Below are positions 47,940 through 60,541 of a DNA stretch of 64,000 nucleotides, one piece after another. Numbering within the stretch: position 1 is the first letter of the stretch; the number at the start of each line of letters is the position of its first letter. The translations under genes and the position numbers were made by a program. This DNA comes from Gigaspora rosea (Eukaryota > Glomeromycota > Glomeromycetes > Diversisporales > Gigasporaceae): NCBI GenBank assembly GCA_003550325.1, contig QKWP01001900.1, positions 23,817 through 87,816 of the forward strand, read 5' to 3'. A model generated the notes under the pieces. That model did no database searches and had not been told where the DNA came from. It was given only the letters and a program-made list of their open reading frames with translations.

Positions 47940-50900
47940 CGTAAATAAAATAACACCATAGGTGCGTTTTAGTAAAAGTGTTTATTTATATCTAGTTGAT
48001 TTTTATTATTCTTATTTTTTATTAGCTAAATATTATTTTAAAAATAGTGACATATTATGTTTTCAGCAAATCGTAGCAAAAAAAAAAGTCGATAATCCAA
48101 TAAACAAAATATAACTCCTTCGGCAACACCTTATGGACTTTACAAATATCCATATGTTGTTACAGCAACAATATTCACAACTTTTTGCGCCTTTAGCTTC
48201 GAACAAAACCAACGCAAACAATAATAAAGTATTTGAATACAAAAAAAAATTTTTAGTAAAAAAAAAAATAACAATGAAATTCCGCATTTGACATAAAAGT
48301 TAGAAGATAATAAATAATGGCATGGTATGCCTTTGGGTTTCTTTTAATTTTTTATTAGTGATAAGATTTTCTAATATAAAAAGCAACGTAATGATTTTTG
48401 ACAACTATAATTTCGTTGAACATAAAGCAACAACCTTTTTTTTATTCTATCAAAAGTAGTTTTAGCTAATTAGCGTTAACCTTGATCAGCTTTTACTGTA
48501 TGACCCCGACTATTTAAAATTTTATTTCTGATCAATTGATTTAGGTGCTTGAGAACACCCTAAAACTATGTTGCTTCTAACACTTTTTTTTTTTTTTACT
48601 AAATAAATTAAGTTCTGTAGCTTTTGAATAATACAGTAAATAATTTAATACAATTTTGAAACTATGTTGTTAAATTTACAAAAGTTAAAAACCACAAAGA
48701 TTAACGTTAATAAATTTAAACAAAAATAACCAGAAATTTTTAGAATTAAAATCCTGTCGATATAATTTTATTAGTGCGTGTGAATGAAAATCTGCTGCAA
48801 CATTTCATTATGATCATTATGATCATTTACAGGTTTTCACTCTCACGCACTCATATATGTTAAAAAGTTACAAAGCTTTGATTTACTTAATAAAGCCAAC
48901 ACTTTCTAAATTCGAATTCTCAAAGTGGAAATTTCCGCTATAAGTGCAATTTATTTTTATTGGCCAATAAAATTTTGTTATCTTATATAATCCTATCGGA
49001 GTAAATTTTTTTACGTAAGCGTAAGACTCTCTAAGTGCAGTGGTCCCTGACAGCTTGACTTAGAGAAGGTTCACTGTAGTAATCTATATATATACCATGA
49101 AAAAAGATCGACAAATCTTAAAAATCTTACATAAGACGATTATATATATATATATATATATATAAGTAGGTGACTATAATAGTAAATCATTTGATATATA
49201 TTTTTCCATCCGAATATGTCAAAGACATAGTAAAAAGCAGGCAAAAACTTTAAAAACCATATTGGAAAAAATTTTTGATAAGAATATTGCGATTATTAAA
49301 ATTGTTATAAAACGATAAATAAGCACATTCAATAATAAAATTTTTATGTTTTATAAAATAAAGCACACTAATAATGTATTAAAGTATTGTCGGATTTTTA
49401 AAATAAACTTTAATCACGGGATTAGATGTTATCTATTTTCAAAAATACAGTAACCAGTGAATAAGTACCTCAATTAATTAAAGAAAGTGTGCTTATTTTA
49501 TTTGTTTTACGGTAAGTGATATAATTTACATATTAATGAATCAATGTTAATATATCAATATTAATTTATCATACTTTAAACGTTCATTAAGTCAAAAAAA
49601 ATATTAATAAGCAAGTGTACAATAAACCAATCAAAAAAAAAAATCATATATAAATAAATTCTATCAAGACTTTTATAGGTTTAATGAGGAGGTTTCGTAA
49701 GCGATTCGTAAGATATTAAATAAGCAAGTTAATAAACCACAATCGAATTGTTTAAATTTATATTTTTAATCCCTCAATATTACATAAATGATTGGAGATT
49801 AAAGTATAGATTTGTACCCGAATAGAAAATATTATTATTATATGACTATAATAAATTACCGGATAACCGGGCTGATTTAATAATACTCGGGTACGTAAAA
49901 ATAATGGTTTTGACTGGTACATTCTCTAGATTAAAGTTTATGAAACTTATATACGTATCAATTTAATTTTAATAATCACAAAATCAAAAAATTTCGCCCA
50001 TATGCATAGTACGTACAGTTAATTTTATTTTACGTAGGCTTTTATGTATTATTAGTAATAAAGTGATGGCATTTTTTGTAGACTGGGAGTTTCCTTAAAT
50101 TGTTTATTGTGCTTTGATTTACGTGTATATTTTAAGCAATAGATTTTACTTTATTAATATAAATGTTAGATAAGGCATTAATTATTTAAAAAAGTTTGTA
50201 AAGTTATTATATTTTCTTTTTATCAATATTATTTCGATGTCTCTACTAACCTAGTCTTTTATAAACTTATTATCTCTATTTTTTTATAGTTTTTCATTCA
50301 AGAACATAAATTTTTTGGTTTCATATTTTAGAGAAAAATACCTTTTCTGATTAAAGATGCAAAGAATGGATTTTATTATAATCTCAAAACTATAAATCTT
50401 CTGTACCTCTCCATCCGACTAGTCAGGTTATATAAGTTTCCATTCCGCTTCAGTGAATAAAGTTTAGGATTTAATGATTGGGTCTCAAGATTTAGTACTA
50501 TTAGAATCGATTCAGTGAGACGATTTTGTTGTTTTTCTGATAAATACAAATAGTGCAAAGAATGAAGGATATTTCATATATTATGGCAACTATCATATCC
50601 AATGACTCTCAATATACAGTAATAGAATTAAGATCAGAACTAGGGATTGACGACTGTTAACGATTTACTTATCTGTTATCTGTTATTATGTAACCAAATT
50701 GAGTCTGATCAGATTTTACGCATACTGTACATTTAGATTGCATTTGTGAATAAGTAATAATCAATCGTAATAAGCATTAATTAGTAGTAATATGTAAAAA
50801 TAAGTAAGGAGGTATAAAATAATTATTTTATTACTTTGCCTCATCTAATCAAAACTAATCTATGATCATCGATAACTTATAGAACTCGGTTCATTGGGGA

Positions 50901-53157
50901 CGTTCTATGTACGTACTATGAAGATCAAATTTATCAAATTTATCATATGTAATAAAAATAATTATCGCTATATAATGGAATTTTTTTTAAATTTTAATGT
51001 TTTTATAAGAAATTTCAAACCGTATCTTTTCATTATTTTGCATATTAACTTCTTTAGAAATTTTACTCAATTGTTTAACAGACTTTATATATTTTTTTTT
51101 TTAAAGAAAAGAACGCTTCGTTTTTTTTTTTTTTTTGATTTCAAACAATATTAGATGATGATTTACACAACATCATGCAAGATGACAATTTACTAACAAT
51201 CAATATAATGTATACCCTTACAACTAAATAAACGTTAATCTTAACTCTATTGCGACTATACATAAATTTCGGTTCGTTCCTGTTTGACGAAATTTTTAAT
51301 CACGTGAATCCGATATATTTTAATTATATTAAACTTATCATGCTCTAATCGAACTCGAAATCAATCCTTAGAGAAAAAAAGGGTTTAAAGATCTATAATA
51401 TAAAGTAAATATTTCATAAATATGAATTTGTATAATTACTTGTATATACAATTTAAAGCATAGTTCGAAACCCATTTTGTATAAAGCAATTGCTAAATTA
51501 TATAAAATATTCATTTGTTTTGTATTTTGAGACAACTTATATATTTTAAGTCTAATATATTTTCATTATGTGGATATCATACCCTTCATTTTTGATTCGC
51601 AAAGATATTTTAAAATTCGGTTTGGTAAATAACCAGGTCTATTTGAAACCGACTTTATTTTTCATAGGTTAAAACTGGTTTTAATGGTTTTAACATACCC
51701 TAGAAAAAAATAAAACCGATTCCAAACTCTAACCTGGTCATTTGATCAAATCAAATAATAAAGAGTCATTTATATCATTTAATATCGAAATTAGATAATA
51801 TAAAAGGGTTTCAACACTATTACTTCCTTAATCGATAATCTTACCCAACCTACAGGTTATAGAACCAGACCGAACCAGGATCGGACTTTACTATCCCTAA
51901 CTATAGATGCATTTTATAATAAATATTTAAAAAAATAATAATTAGCAAATTTAGTTAATTAAATTAATCATATATAAAGATAATTAAAATTTGTGTCATA
52001 AGTCAAGTTGTTGTTAATTATATATATTTTAAATTAACTTATGCTAAATGACAATATAAGTCAATTATCTTTTGAAATGATCCATTTCATTGAATCATTG
52101 AATCATTTGGTTTGTTTATTATCATAGTTCATCAAATATCAACGAAAATGATTTTTTACTCATTTTAAATTATATAAACCATTGAATTATTTTCTGATCA
52201 TAATAATATAATATATTTTTTAACCTATTGGATGGTTTATCATTACATTATATTAAGTTTTAACACTATACATTAGTGGTTAAGGGTAGAGGGTACTATT
52301 TTAAAATTATATATAAACTTAATGGTAAATTTTTTTTATATTTAATTTTATGAAAATTATATTATAACAGATAAGTAATCTAATTTTTTTAAGCCAAGTT
52401 TGTAAAGCAGGTTTTTCTGATTCTAATGATAGTAAAACCATTAAAATTGGTTAAAAACTTAGTAAAATATAACCTTTTAAAGATTGGATATTAAAATTTA
52501 GTAATAAAACTAACTTATAAATTTACGCAAATTGACCAATCAGAATTAGCAATTTTGTGCAACCCAGAAAAATTTGGGTCAACCCAGAAAAATTTTGTGA
52601 TATATACAAGTATATTTTTTTAAAATATATAATAGTTCAAAATTTTACTATAATAGATAAATTGTTTTATTTATATATTATAAAATTTTAATAAAAATTT
52701 AGTTGTAATTTAAAAAAGTTTTATTAATAGCATATGTCAATTTTATATGAAAATTTCAAAATACCATATAAAAACTATATAAAAATAATATATAAAAATA
52801 ATATTCGTGCCCCTCTACCCTTAAGTAAGGTCTAATATATAATTTATGTTCTTTTAATTCTTAGTAACAAGTAAGAGGTTTTAAATTTATAAAACTTTCA
52901 TAATAAGTGTAAATTTATCTGCGAGAATAATTTATTCAACAAAATCAAAATTAGGTACTGTATTATTGATTTTCTGTATTTTCTGTATAGCAAATATTTT
53001 GATATAACAGAACATTATAAATATATTTTTTTTAATATATATAGAATCAACCTTTTGATATCCTAATAGGTCCATACACTAAAGACATTAGATCAACCTG
53101 TAAACTTCATTATATTGAGCCTTGACTGTAGATATAATTTTTTTTTTAAAAAAAGAA
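47940..53157. other. Gene-poor AT-rich stretch
   Basis: No gene is supported. It holds lone transposon ends: a Harbinger-like GGTGCTTGAGAACACCCTAA at 48544-48563, a Tc1-like end at about 49060-49080, and hAT-like ends at about 50645 and 51870-51898. A diverged TIR unit bounded by TTTGAAACCGACTTTATTTT and AAATAAAACCGATTCCAAA lies at about 51637-51735 and is a relative of 62656-62998. A (TA)n tract lies at 49140-49163. Confidence 0.5.
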
Positions 53158-53298
53158 TATATTGACCAACATCCCGGCTCTACATTACCTCAAAATTTGA
53201 AAAAGCTTGATAAGATGAAAAGCTACCTAAGGAATCTTGATGAACTATCAGCAAAACAAGAAGCCTTGCAACTGACTTTGCAAAAAAATATAATTTTG
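53158..53298 (+). pseudogene. Possible coding fragment, unknown family
   Basis: Translation gives EYIDQHPGSTLPQNLKKLDK followed by a charged, helix-like stretch ending QLTLQKN, with more varied codons than its surroundings. It stops making sense near the edge of the TIR element at 53303. The upstream 8 residues come from an A/T run, so the start is not credible. It looks like an exon or a remnant of a coiled-coil protein cut by the insertion. No family is recognised. Confidence 0.3.
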
Positions 53299-53302
53299 TA
53301 TA

Positions 53303-54047
53303 AGGTAAATGGGGGTATTGTGGCCAGGTTAAAGTTTATACTAATAAAATATTTTTAATAAGCAAATAGATTTTTGTAAAATTTTTATTATTTGAACTAT
53401 ACTTAATAAAGAATAAATTACTGTAAAAAAAACTTTATATTATATATAGTTTAGATATAAATAATTAGTACACATATATAATATAAAAACTAAATTCTAG
53501 AGGGGGGGTATTGTGGCCAATTATTTGACAGCGAATAATTTTTGATCTACTGGTCCGTTTTGGATGATTTTACCACCAAAATAACCGTCTCGGTGAGATG
53601 ATTCTAACAAGCACAAAATTGCTAAAATCCAATCACGGGATCCCAAGATCGTTAGAGGTAAATATGTAAAAATTTTGCAGATTTACTAATATAATTTTAT
53701 AAAATAAAATAAATCTATATCGATCTCAGGGCCCCGTGATTGGATTTTGACGATTTTATGCTGGTTAGAATTGTCTCACTGAGACGGTCATTTTGGTGGT
53801 AAAATCCTCCAAAACGGACCAGTGGATCAGAAGTTATTAACTATTAAATATTCTATATAAATTTAATAATTAATTCAAATATGCGCAAAAACTTATATTT
53901 TGCCTTGTGATCTAGCAATCGGAATTGGGCGAATTTTATACCATTCAATTCGTCTCGATGAGACGAATCGAATGGTATAAAATTTTATCCAATTCTGATC
54001 ACTAGATCACAAGATATGTCACTTGGCCACAATACCCCCATTTACCT
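53303..54047. mobile_element. 745-bp TIR element with TATA flanks and inner hairpins
   Basis: The 24-bp ends (AGGTAAATGGGGG followed by TATTGTGGCCA) are perfect inverted repeats. TATA stands on both sides (53299-53302 and 54048-54051), so the TSD could be TATA or TA. A further partial end copy (GGGGGGGTATTGTGGCCA) lies at 53504-53521. Two long hairpins fill the interior: arms at about 53525-53650 and 53715-53850, and arms at about 53900-54015 centred on GTCTCGATGAGAC. It has no coding capacity. Confidence 0.78.
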
Positions 54048-54051
54048 TATA

Positions 54052-54855
54052 TTATAGAGACATTAATTACTTATGAGGAATATGTATTAGAAAAAATCCG
54101 ATAGTAAGTCAATTTAATTTAATCCCAAATCAAAGTATTCGGTTACTAAATTCATCATTGATATTATTGATCATTTCAAACTAAATCCTCAAATTTATTT
54201 GCTCCCTGAATATGTAACCCATCTTCTCACTATATCTGCTTAATTCCGTAAATGCGCAGTAAAGTATCTTCAATACAATCTTAAATACAATCGGAGAAAT
54301 TTTATTTGATTTTTTTTTTTGCTATTTGGATCTTAATTTTTAAAACTGACATGGTGCAAGAGGCCTTAATAATTGTTTCAACTCAACATATAAAGTCAAA
54401 ATTTCAAAATGGCTTCATAGTTTCTTAAAATTTATGACCTCATTTTAAACCCGAAAACAATGACTTTTTATTATCATATTGAAAATTTTTTAAACCCGAA
54501 AACAATGACTTTTTGTATCATATTGGTTTTAAAAAAAACTAACAAGACCTCTAATAAAGTTCAAAAAACATTTACTCCATGAAAATGAACTAATTAAAGA
54601 AATGTTATTAGTGTTAATAAGGTTACATTGTTTTGATACATATTAAAATTGAATTCAGTATATGTAGAATATTATTCTTAGCATAATATTCAAAAAATTA
54701 CCAATTATTGTAGATCATTTGTACAGGTTATTCGGCCATGTGATTTTCCAACCATGGAAACTAATCTATTTTTAATTATATTTATGGGAACATTGTAGGC
54801 CGAATGGTTTCCTATTCTAATAAAAATTTCTCTTTTTTTTTTTTTTCTTCCATTC
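54052..54855. other. Upstream region of the BTB gene
   Basis: No gene. A 21-bp near-exact duplication (AAACCCGAAAACAATGACTT) lies at 54449 and 54492. A long poly-T tract (54832-54846) precedes the TATA box. Confidence 0.5.
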
Positions 54856-54864
54856 TATATAAAA
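54856..54864 (+). promoter_or_regulatory. TATA box of the BTB gene
   Basis: TATATAAAA lies 69-77 bp before the ATG at 54933, just after a poly-T tract. If transcription starts about 30 bp downstream, the ATG at 54871, which opens a frame overlapping the real start, would be left out of the mRNA. Confidence 0.6.
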
Positions 54865-54932
54865 CACACGATGTTTTTATCGTTTTGTCTAATTAATAAA
54901 CCAAATCAACCTAATCAACCTAATCAACCACG

Positions 54933-56527
54933 ATGGATGGTTTTAATCCATTATGCAAATTACAATTTTATGCTGATCATTTTCCTTTGGCTACAGATCG
55001 TGCTATAAATATATATAAATTGAATTCACAACTTTTAACAAAAGAATCTAGAAAAACTTTTCATGATTTTATATACGCTTCAGTTCCTATAAAATATGGA
55101 TTGTTAAGTAATAAAGTAAAATTACATGTATTACCTCATTACAAAAATCCCAGTTATTTTACTCATCAAATATCATATAATACAAGAACGGATGCTTATT
55201 ATGAGAATGATCTCAATGAAATGTCTTTTTTAATTAAAGATTCTGGATTTTTAAAGTATTGGCGTTCTGGAATGTTAGATTACGAAATGGTTGGAAAAAA
55301 GTGGGAAGAAAAAGAAAATAGGTAAATTTTTTTTTTTAAAAAAATGTTTGGAATTTTATATATTTTCATTAAAAAAAAAAGTTAGATTTTTAAAAAAAAT
55401 TTACTCAAAATTCTCTTAATAATTCTCTTATTAGATTGTATTTAGCAAAAGATCCTAGAAAAATTGAACCAAGTCAAGCAGAATTACCAGCCTCAGCTAT
55501 TTGGAAATTTGATTATAGATCAGCAGAATTAATTATTTCTACTCTTAGCATAAAATTTCAGAATAAAATCTATAATATAAATCAAAAACAAATGACAATA
55601 GAATGGTCAATCTCACCTTTACCAACAAGAAAAAATCCATACCCTATTTGGAATCCAATTAATATTGAATCTTCAAAGTTATATACTGAAGATGATTGGA
55701 GTACAAGTATAAATATCACAAAATATGTGAAAGGAGAATATGGATTTTTATTACAAGCTTATATGAGTGGACCGATGGTGAAACTTTGGAGAAATAAGGA
55801 AATGTTTAGTTCTTCTTTTAGTGATAACGCTCCAAGTTTTGGAATGAATTTAAATGTTGTTTTAAAAAGGGAAAAAGATATAAAATATGGAATATTACCA
55901 AAAATAGATACGCATGATGAGAATGTAAAAAAGATGAGATTAAATGACAAAACTTCAAGTGATTTTATCATTACTCTTGATAATTCTAATAGTAATAATA
56001 ATAATAATAATATGGATACCGATTCACAAAGACAATTAGAAACATTTTACGTTCATTCCAAAGTTTTATCACTTAAATCAGATTATTTTCGTGCATTATT
56101 TAATTCAAAAATGATGGAATCAAATGATATGTCACTTTCACTTAAAGATGTATCTTATAATACCTTTAAAACAATTCTTGATTATTTATACACTGGAAAT
56201 ATTAATAATATTTCGACAATGGAAGAATGGATCGATTTACTTTACGCTTCTTCAAGGTTTTTGATTTCTTCATTAACCCAATTATGTGAAAAAAATCTTG
56301 TTGGATTCGTTAATGATCAGAACGCAGATGAATTCACAAATATTTCAATAGAATGTGGTGCACAATTATTACTGAAATATTGTGAACTTTTAGAAGTAAA
56401 AACTGATAATGGATTTGGTAAATTTGATACGGATAAAAAGAAGAATGAATCAAAGAATCCTGGATCACGACCGTTGCTTGCAAAAATGAGATCAATGAGA
56501 TCACTCGTTAAAAATAAAAGATTTTAA
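54933..56527 (+). CDS. PAW-like/BTB fusion protein, candidate Cul3 adaptor
   Basis: 493 residues in two exons, 54933-55321 and 55435-56527; the intron (55322-55434) has GTAAAT and TTAG ends. Residues about 95-278 resemble the PAW domain at the C terminus of cytosolic peptide:N-glycanase: YLAKD at 132, an A-x-WKF block followed by ISTLSI (151-169), IEWSI (185-189) and W-x4-MF (248-254), in the same order and spacing as I recall for that family. A polyasparagine linker (313-322) interrupts the start of the BTB domain (about 305-420; FYVHSKVLSLKSDYFRALF from 334). The following helix pair (LTQLCEKNL...LLLKYCELL) fits the 3-box that helps bind cullin-3. The tail is basic. The short upstream repeat CTAATCAAC lies in the leader. 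The start is the first ATG after the likely cap site and is preceded by ACCACG. BTB is secure; PAW is by memory of motifs; Cul3 and glycoprotein recognition are inferred. Confidence 0.85.
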
Positions 56528-56596
56528 GGACTTTTTCGATTTCTATTATTAATGAAAAAAAAGGCTTTAGAATATTATCAATTAGTGCTTAATAAT

Positions 56597-56602
56597 AATA
56601 AA
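56597..56602 (+). terminator. Candidate polyadenylation signal AATAAA
   Basis: Lies 70 nt past the BTB gene's stop codon in AT-rich sequence. The motif is common in such DNA, so its role is only likely. Confidence 0.4.
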
Positions 56603-57094
56603 TTAAATGCTAATTATGTAACAAAAAAAAAAAAAACAATAATAAAAAAAAAATATAATAAAATAAATAATGGTTTGCACAATTTTTAAACTTGTCATTA
56701 CATATTTTATCTTTTATAGATACCAAAAATATATCGCGCTATTTTGACTAAATAAAGCAATCCTTATTGTGCTACAATTTCTCTAAATAATGAAATTCGT
56801 ACGTACAGTACATACTTGCATTTATTATATATCTCCATAACAGATAAGCATAAGAAAATCATTGGTATTTAGTTATCAAATTTAGAGACAAGAAGTAGAC
56901 AAATTAATATCAAAACAATTCTCATTTGAATTTTGATTAAATTAAAAATTCTTTTTTAAATTTAATTGAATTAAAAATTCTTCTTTAATTTAATTGAATT
57001 AAAATTCTACAGTATTTTTGAATTTGAAATTTTTTAAAATTATAAAATTTTAGCTGTTTTTAAAAAATTTCAATTTGAAAAAAAATTCTATTAA

Positions 57095-57560
57095 ATTAAT
57101 TCTTGATCCGCCCTTTTTCCAGAATCTGGAGTTTTTCAAAGGGCAAATCGATTTTCTACTAAGTAAACCTTTCCTTCTGCATTAAGAAAAAGTTGTAAAG
57201 GAGAGAATCCTGTTCATTATGACAGTTAAATTATTAAAATCGACTCAGTGGATCACGAGATATGAGCATTTTGTCTTTGCGACTATATGGTGTAAACAAA
57301 AAAGTAAACATATAGCGCGGAGAAAAAAATGCTCGTATCTTGTGATCTACTAGGCCGATTTTACTGATTTAACTGTCATTAAGACTGTAATTCTCTTCTC
57401 TACAACTTTATTTAATGAAGAAGAGAGGTTTGCTTAGTATAATATCTATTTGTCCTTTGGGAAACTCTAGATTCTAAAAAAGGCAAAAAATACATAGTAA
57501 ACATATCTCCACTGTTTACTATGTTTTTCACTGGTTCTTAGATGAATCAAGAATTAATTA
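57095..57560. repeat. Large foldback, arms about 200 bp
   Basis: Outer TTAATTCTTGATNC, then TTTGTCCTTTGGGAAACTC-type, CTCTTCTCTACAACTTTAT-type and ATCTTGTGATCTACTAGGCC-type blocks pair across a centre near 57302 (TATATGGTGTAAAC/GTAAACATATA). The right arm carries an extra small palindrome, CATAGTAAACATATC...GTTTACTATG (57497-57527). Parts recur at 36230-36320, 40400-40500, 40970-41090 and 52390-52470. Confidence 0.75.
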
Positions 57561-57599
57561 ATTTTGTGTATTAAGAAAAAAAAAGACGTTTTTCAATTA

Positions 57600-58205
57600 A
57601 AAATACTTGTAGTTTTATAAAGTGAAAAGGATAATTGTCTTAATAAAATTTTAAAAAAATATCTATTAAAATTATATTTTTGATTATAAATTTTATAATT
57701 TGAATTTGAATTAATTTGAAATTTCTATATTTGAATTAATTTATATTTGATTTGTTTTTTAAAAAAAAAAAGTGAGGTTGTGCCTCTGTTTCTTTAGTTT
57801 CTTTATTAAGTGACATAAAATATTAAAATTATAATTACAACTTGTTATGCTATTTAAGTTATAGAGAATTAGAGGCTAAAGCTAATTTACTTTTGATCTA
57901 AGCTTTTTATAAGAAAGGTCACGACCTAACTAGTCTATGTAAGTAATTGTGAGAAGGGATGCATTTGAAGTGATGAATTGATTTAGTCATATATTGTATT
58001 TATATGTTTTTTTTATTAAAAAGTGGGACCTTGCTTGGTCTTTATTTGAATAAAAAAAGTTAACTTTACAAACTTAACAAAATTATTACATTGACTTGTG
58101 GCTAGAGCTAGTTTACTCTCAGTTTAAACTTTACCAGAGTGGTCACCTAGATTATGAATAGTGGGATCTGATTGGTAGACATGTTTGAACTTTGAGAAAT
58201 GTATT
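57600..58205. other. Gene-free stretch
   Basis: AT-rich; two similar stretches (57840-57930 and 58070-58155: AACTT...TTAACAAAATTAT...AGAG(G/C)CTA...AGCT...TTTACT) hint at an old duplication. No gene. Confidence 0.4.
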
Positions 58206-58209
58206 TTTT

Positions 58210-58690
58210 TCACGGCATTACGTCATCATAAAAATATCATCAGAAATGTTCACGGGAGAACATTAGGGCCGTGGAATATTTGCTTATAGTATACTGGGTA
58301 TTTGGTTATATATCCCTTTGGGAGTTCTTGCATGTTCGGGTTGGTTAGTGCTAGGTGTGTGGTGCATCATGGTTTCCAGATCCTTTCTCAGATTTCTTTT
58401 ATTAAACGGTGATTGAAGTATACTGCAGGGTGTCTGGTTTTGTGGGTAGAGTTGTTGTGTTTGTAACTATGCCAACGGGGATTATATTTGTACCTGTTTA
58501 TGTGTATTTATAGAAAGTTATTAATAAAGTTATTAGTGTTTGTTAGATTTATGATGTATTTGTTGATTGTGATATTATATCGCGAAGAGGGTTGGTGTTG
58601 TTGATGCATGTGAGTAGGTCAGTTTGTTGAGTGCATCGATAGCATGTTGTGCTTGGGTATTTTTTGGGGGGTGTCAAATATGGTGATCAA
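58210..58690 (+). other. G/T-rich, C-poor tract
   Basis: Strong strand asymmetry: the plus strand is rich in G and T over about 480 bp. It opens with CACGGC (about 58212) pairing with GCCGTG (58270), enclosing AATGTTCACGGGAGAACATT, a 7-bp stem hairpin. No frame gives a recognisable protein. Confidence 0.6.
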
Positions 58691-58877
58691 ATAAATTTTC
58701 TTTTTGTTGCAATGTCGAAAAGTTTTATCAAGTATTTGATTTACAAAACAAAAATAACGAACTTTTTTCTTTTGTTTTAGTTTTCATCATTTAGTAACTT
58801 AGTAGTGCCACCAAAAAAATCGATGCCTTACAGATCTGTAATTTGGTCAGATAGGTGTTAAGATTTCTATTGACTTT

Positions 58878-58929
58878 TTTGCAAAAAGGTGTGACCCGAT
58901 GATCCTCAGAGGTCACACCTTTTTGCAAA
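58878..58929. repeat. Perfect 19-bp hairpin
   Basis: TTTGCAAAAAGGTGTGACC, 14-nt loop, exact reverse complement. It stands alone in otherwise unremarkable sequence. Confidence 0.9.
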
Positions 58930-60541
58930 CCGTAATAAAGGAACCGATAAGAATTTATCAAAACTTAGTCTGAATATATCTTACATCTATACAATGAAAC
59001 TTTTTTTAGAAAAAAAAAAAAAAAAGGTCATTGAATTCAGTCAATTAAAATTAACAGTTAAATCATTATTAAAGGTTCGATCAATAAAATTTGGATAATG
59101 CATGATGGTAATGCATGTGACTGCCGATTGCTAACGCCAAGTTAATACAAGTTAATACACTGTCAAACTCTTCGGACATCTTCGGAAAGTTAAAGCTTTC
59201 ATCGAGTAATGTAATGTTAGATAAGTGTTTCAGAAAAATGCATTAAAAAAGGATAGATTGGATAGCACAAATAAAAGAAATTGTTATGGATTAAGTTTGA
59301 AGAAAAGCATAAAATCTTACATTTCTTCATTCGTCATAAGGTTTCATTAAATTCGTCATCAAAAATTGCTTGATGAAATTGTTCGTTAGGCATCATTACA
59401 TGAATAAAAGAAAAATTGGTTCCATTTGAACAGGACGTAAAACATTTATATCTGAATGAGCTAGTAATAAAAGAGATAAGCTAAAAGAACGTAGGAAATT
59501 AAGGCTGCCGAGTAAGTTATTAAAGTGATAATACTGTAGGTATCTTCTTTCAGTCTAAATATGAGAAATATTAAAGTTTTTATTGATTATATTATTAACG
59601 TTAAGTGTATTTTCGGATTATACAGAAAAGACCTTGTACTTTAACTCCCCCATGTACAGTACGTACGTATTTTAGCTCCAAAAAAAAAAAAAAAAAACCA
59701 TGTACCAAAAGCCGGTTTTTATTCACTAATTATGACCCTGTACAATAAAATATAATTTACAAGGTATTCATAAAGTTAGTGACAATATAGACTTTTTAAT
59801 GAAAATTTTTTCGTAGTTCTAATACACAGAATCGATATTGCGAACCAACTTAGAATTTATATTATAAGTTATACTGTACATATCTGATATATAATTAGTA
59901 TTAATTTAAAGAACTTACGAATATTAATACAGTAATATATATTAACTTATAAAATCATAATAATAATAGCTTATACTCGGTAATTATATTACTTGAATAA
60001 ATTTATAATTTATAAATGGTAATTATATTATTAATACCTGATATCATTTTTAATCGTTATATTATTATATTTATAACTTGTAACAATATTAACTTCCAAC
60101 ATTATTCATTATTCCAACTTTATATGAAACACTACGTTAAAATGATTAGCCAATTAACACAATAAATATAAAGTAAATAAAATATTTTGCCTCCTAAAAA
60201 AAAAAAAAAAGAAAAAAAAAAGAGGTGTAAGGTGTAATAATGCACAATAATAACTTTTAAAATAAAACTTAAACCACATACAGCAAACGGCTGGGGTATA
60301 TTCAAAATATATATAAGCATTATATAATCATATGCTACTTGAAGCAATACTTATAGTTTTAATTAAAAATTCTTACTTTCATAATCATAATATATGCCAA
60401 CTGCAAAATTGCCCTTTTCGTCTTTTTTTTTTAGGTCAAGTTATTAATCAAAGCTTATTCATACAATCTTTCCTAGAAAAAAAAAACACAAGTAGAAAGC
60501 GCATAAGGAGTCAATAAAGCCCACACTAATTAAGATATTTT
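58930..60541. other. Gene-free stretch
   Basis: Only AT-rich sequence and poly-A runs (59679-59697, 60198-60220) are seen. ORFs 60132-60347 and 60332-60517 lack domain-like content. Confidence 0.45.
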
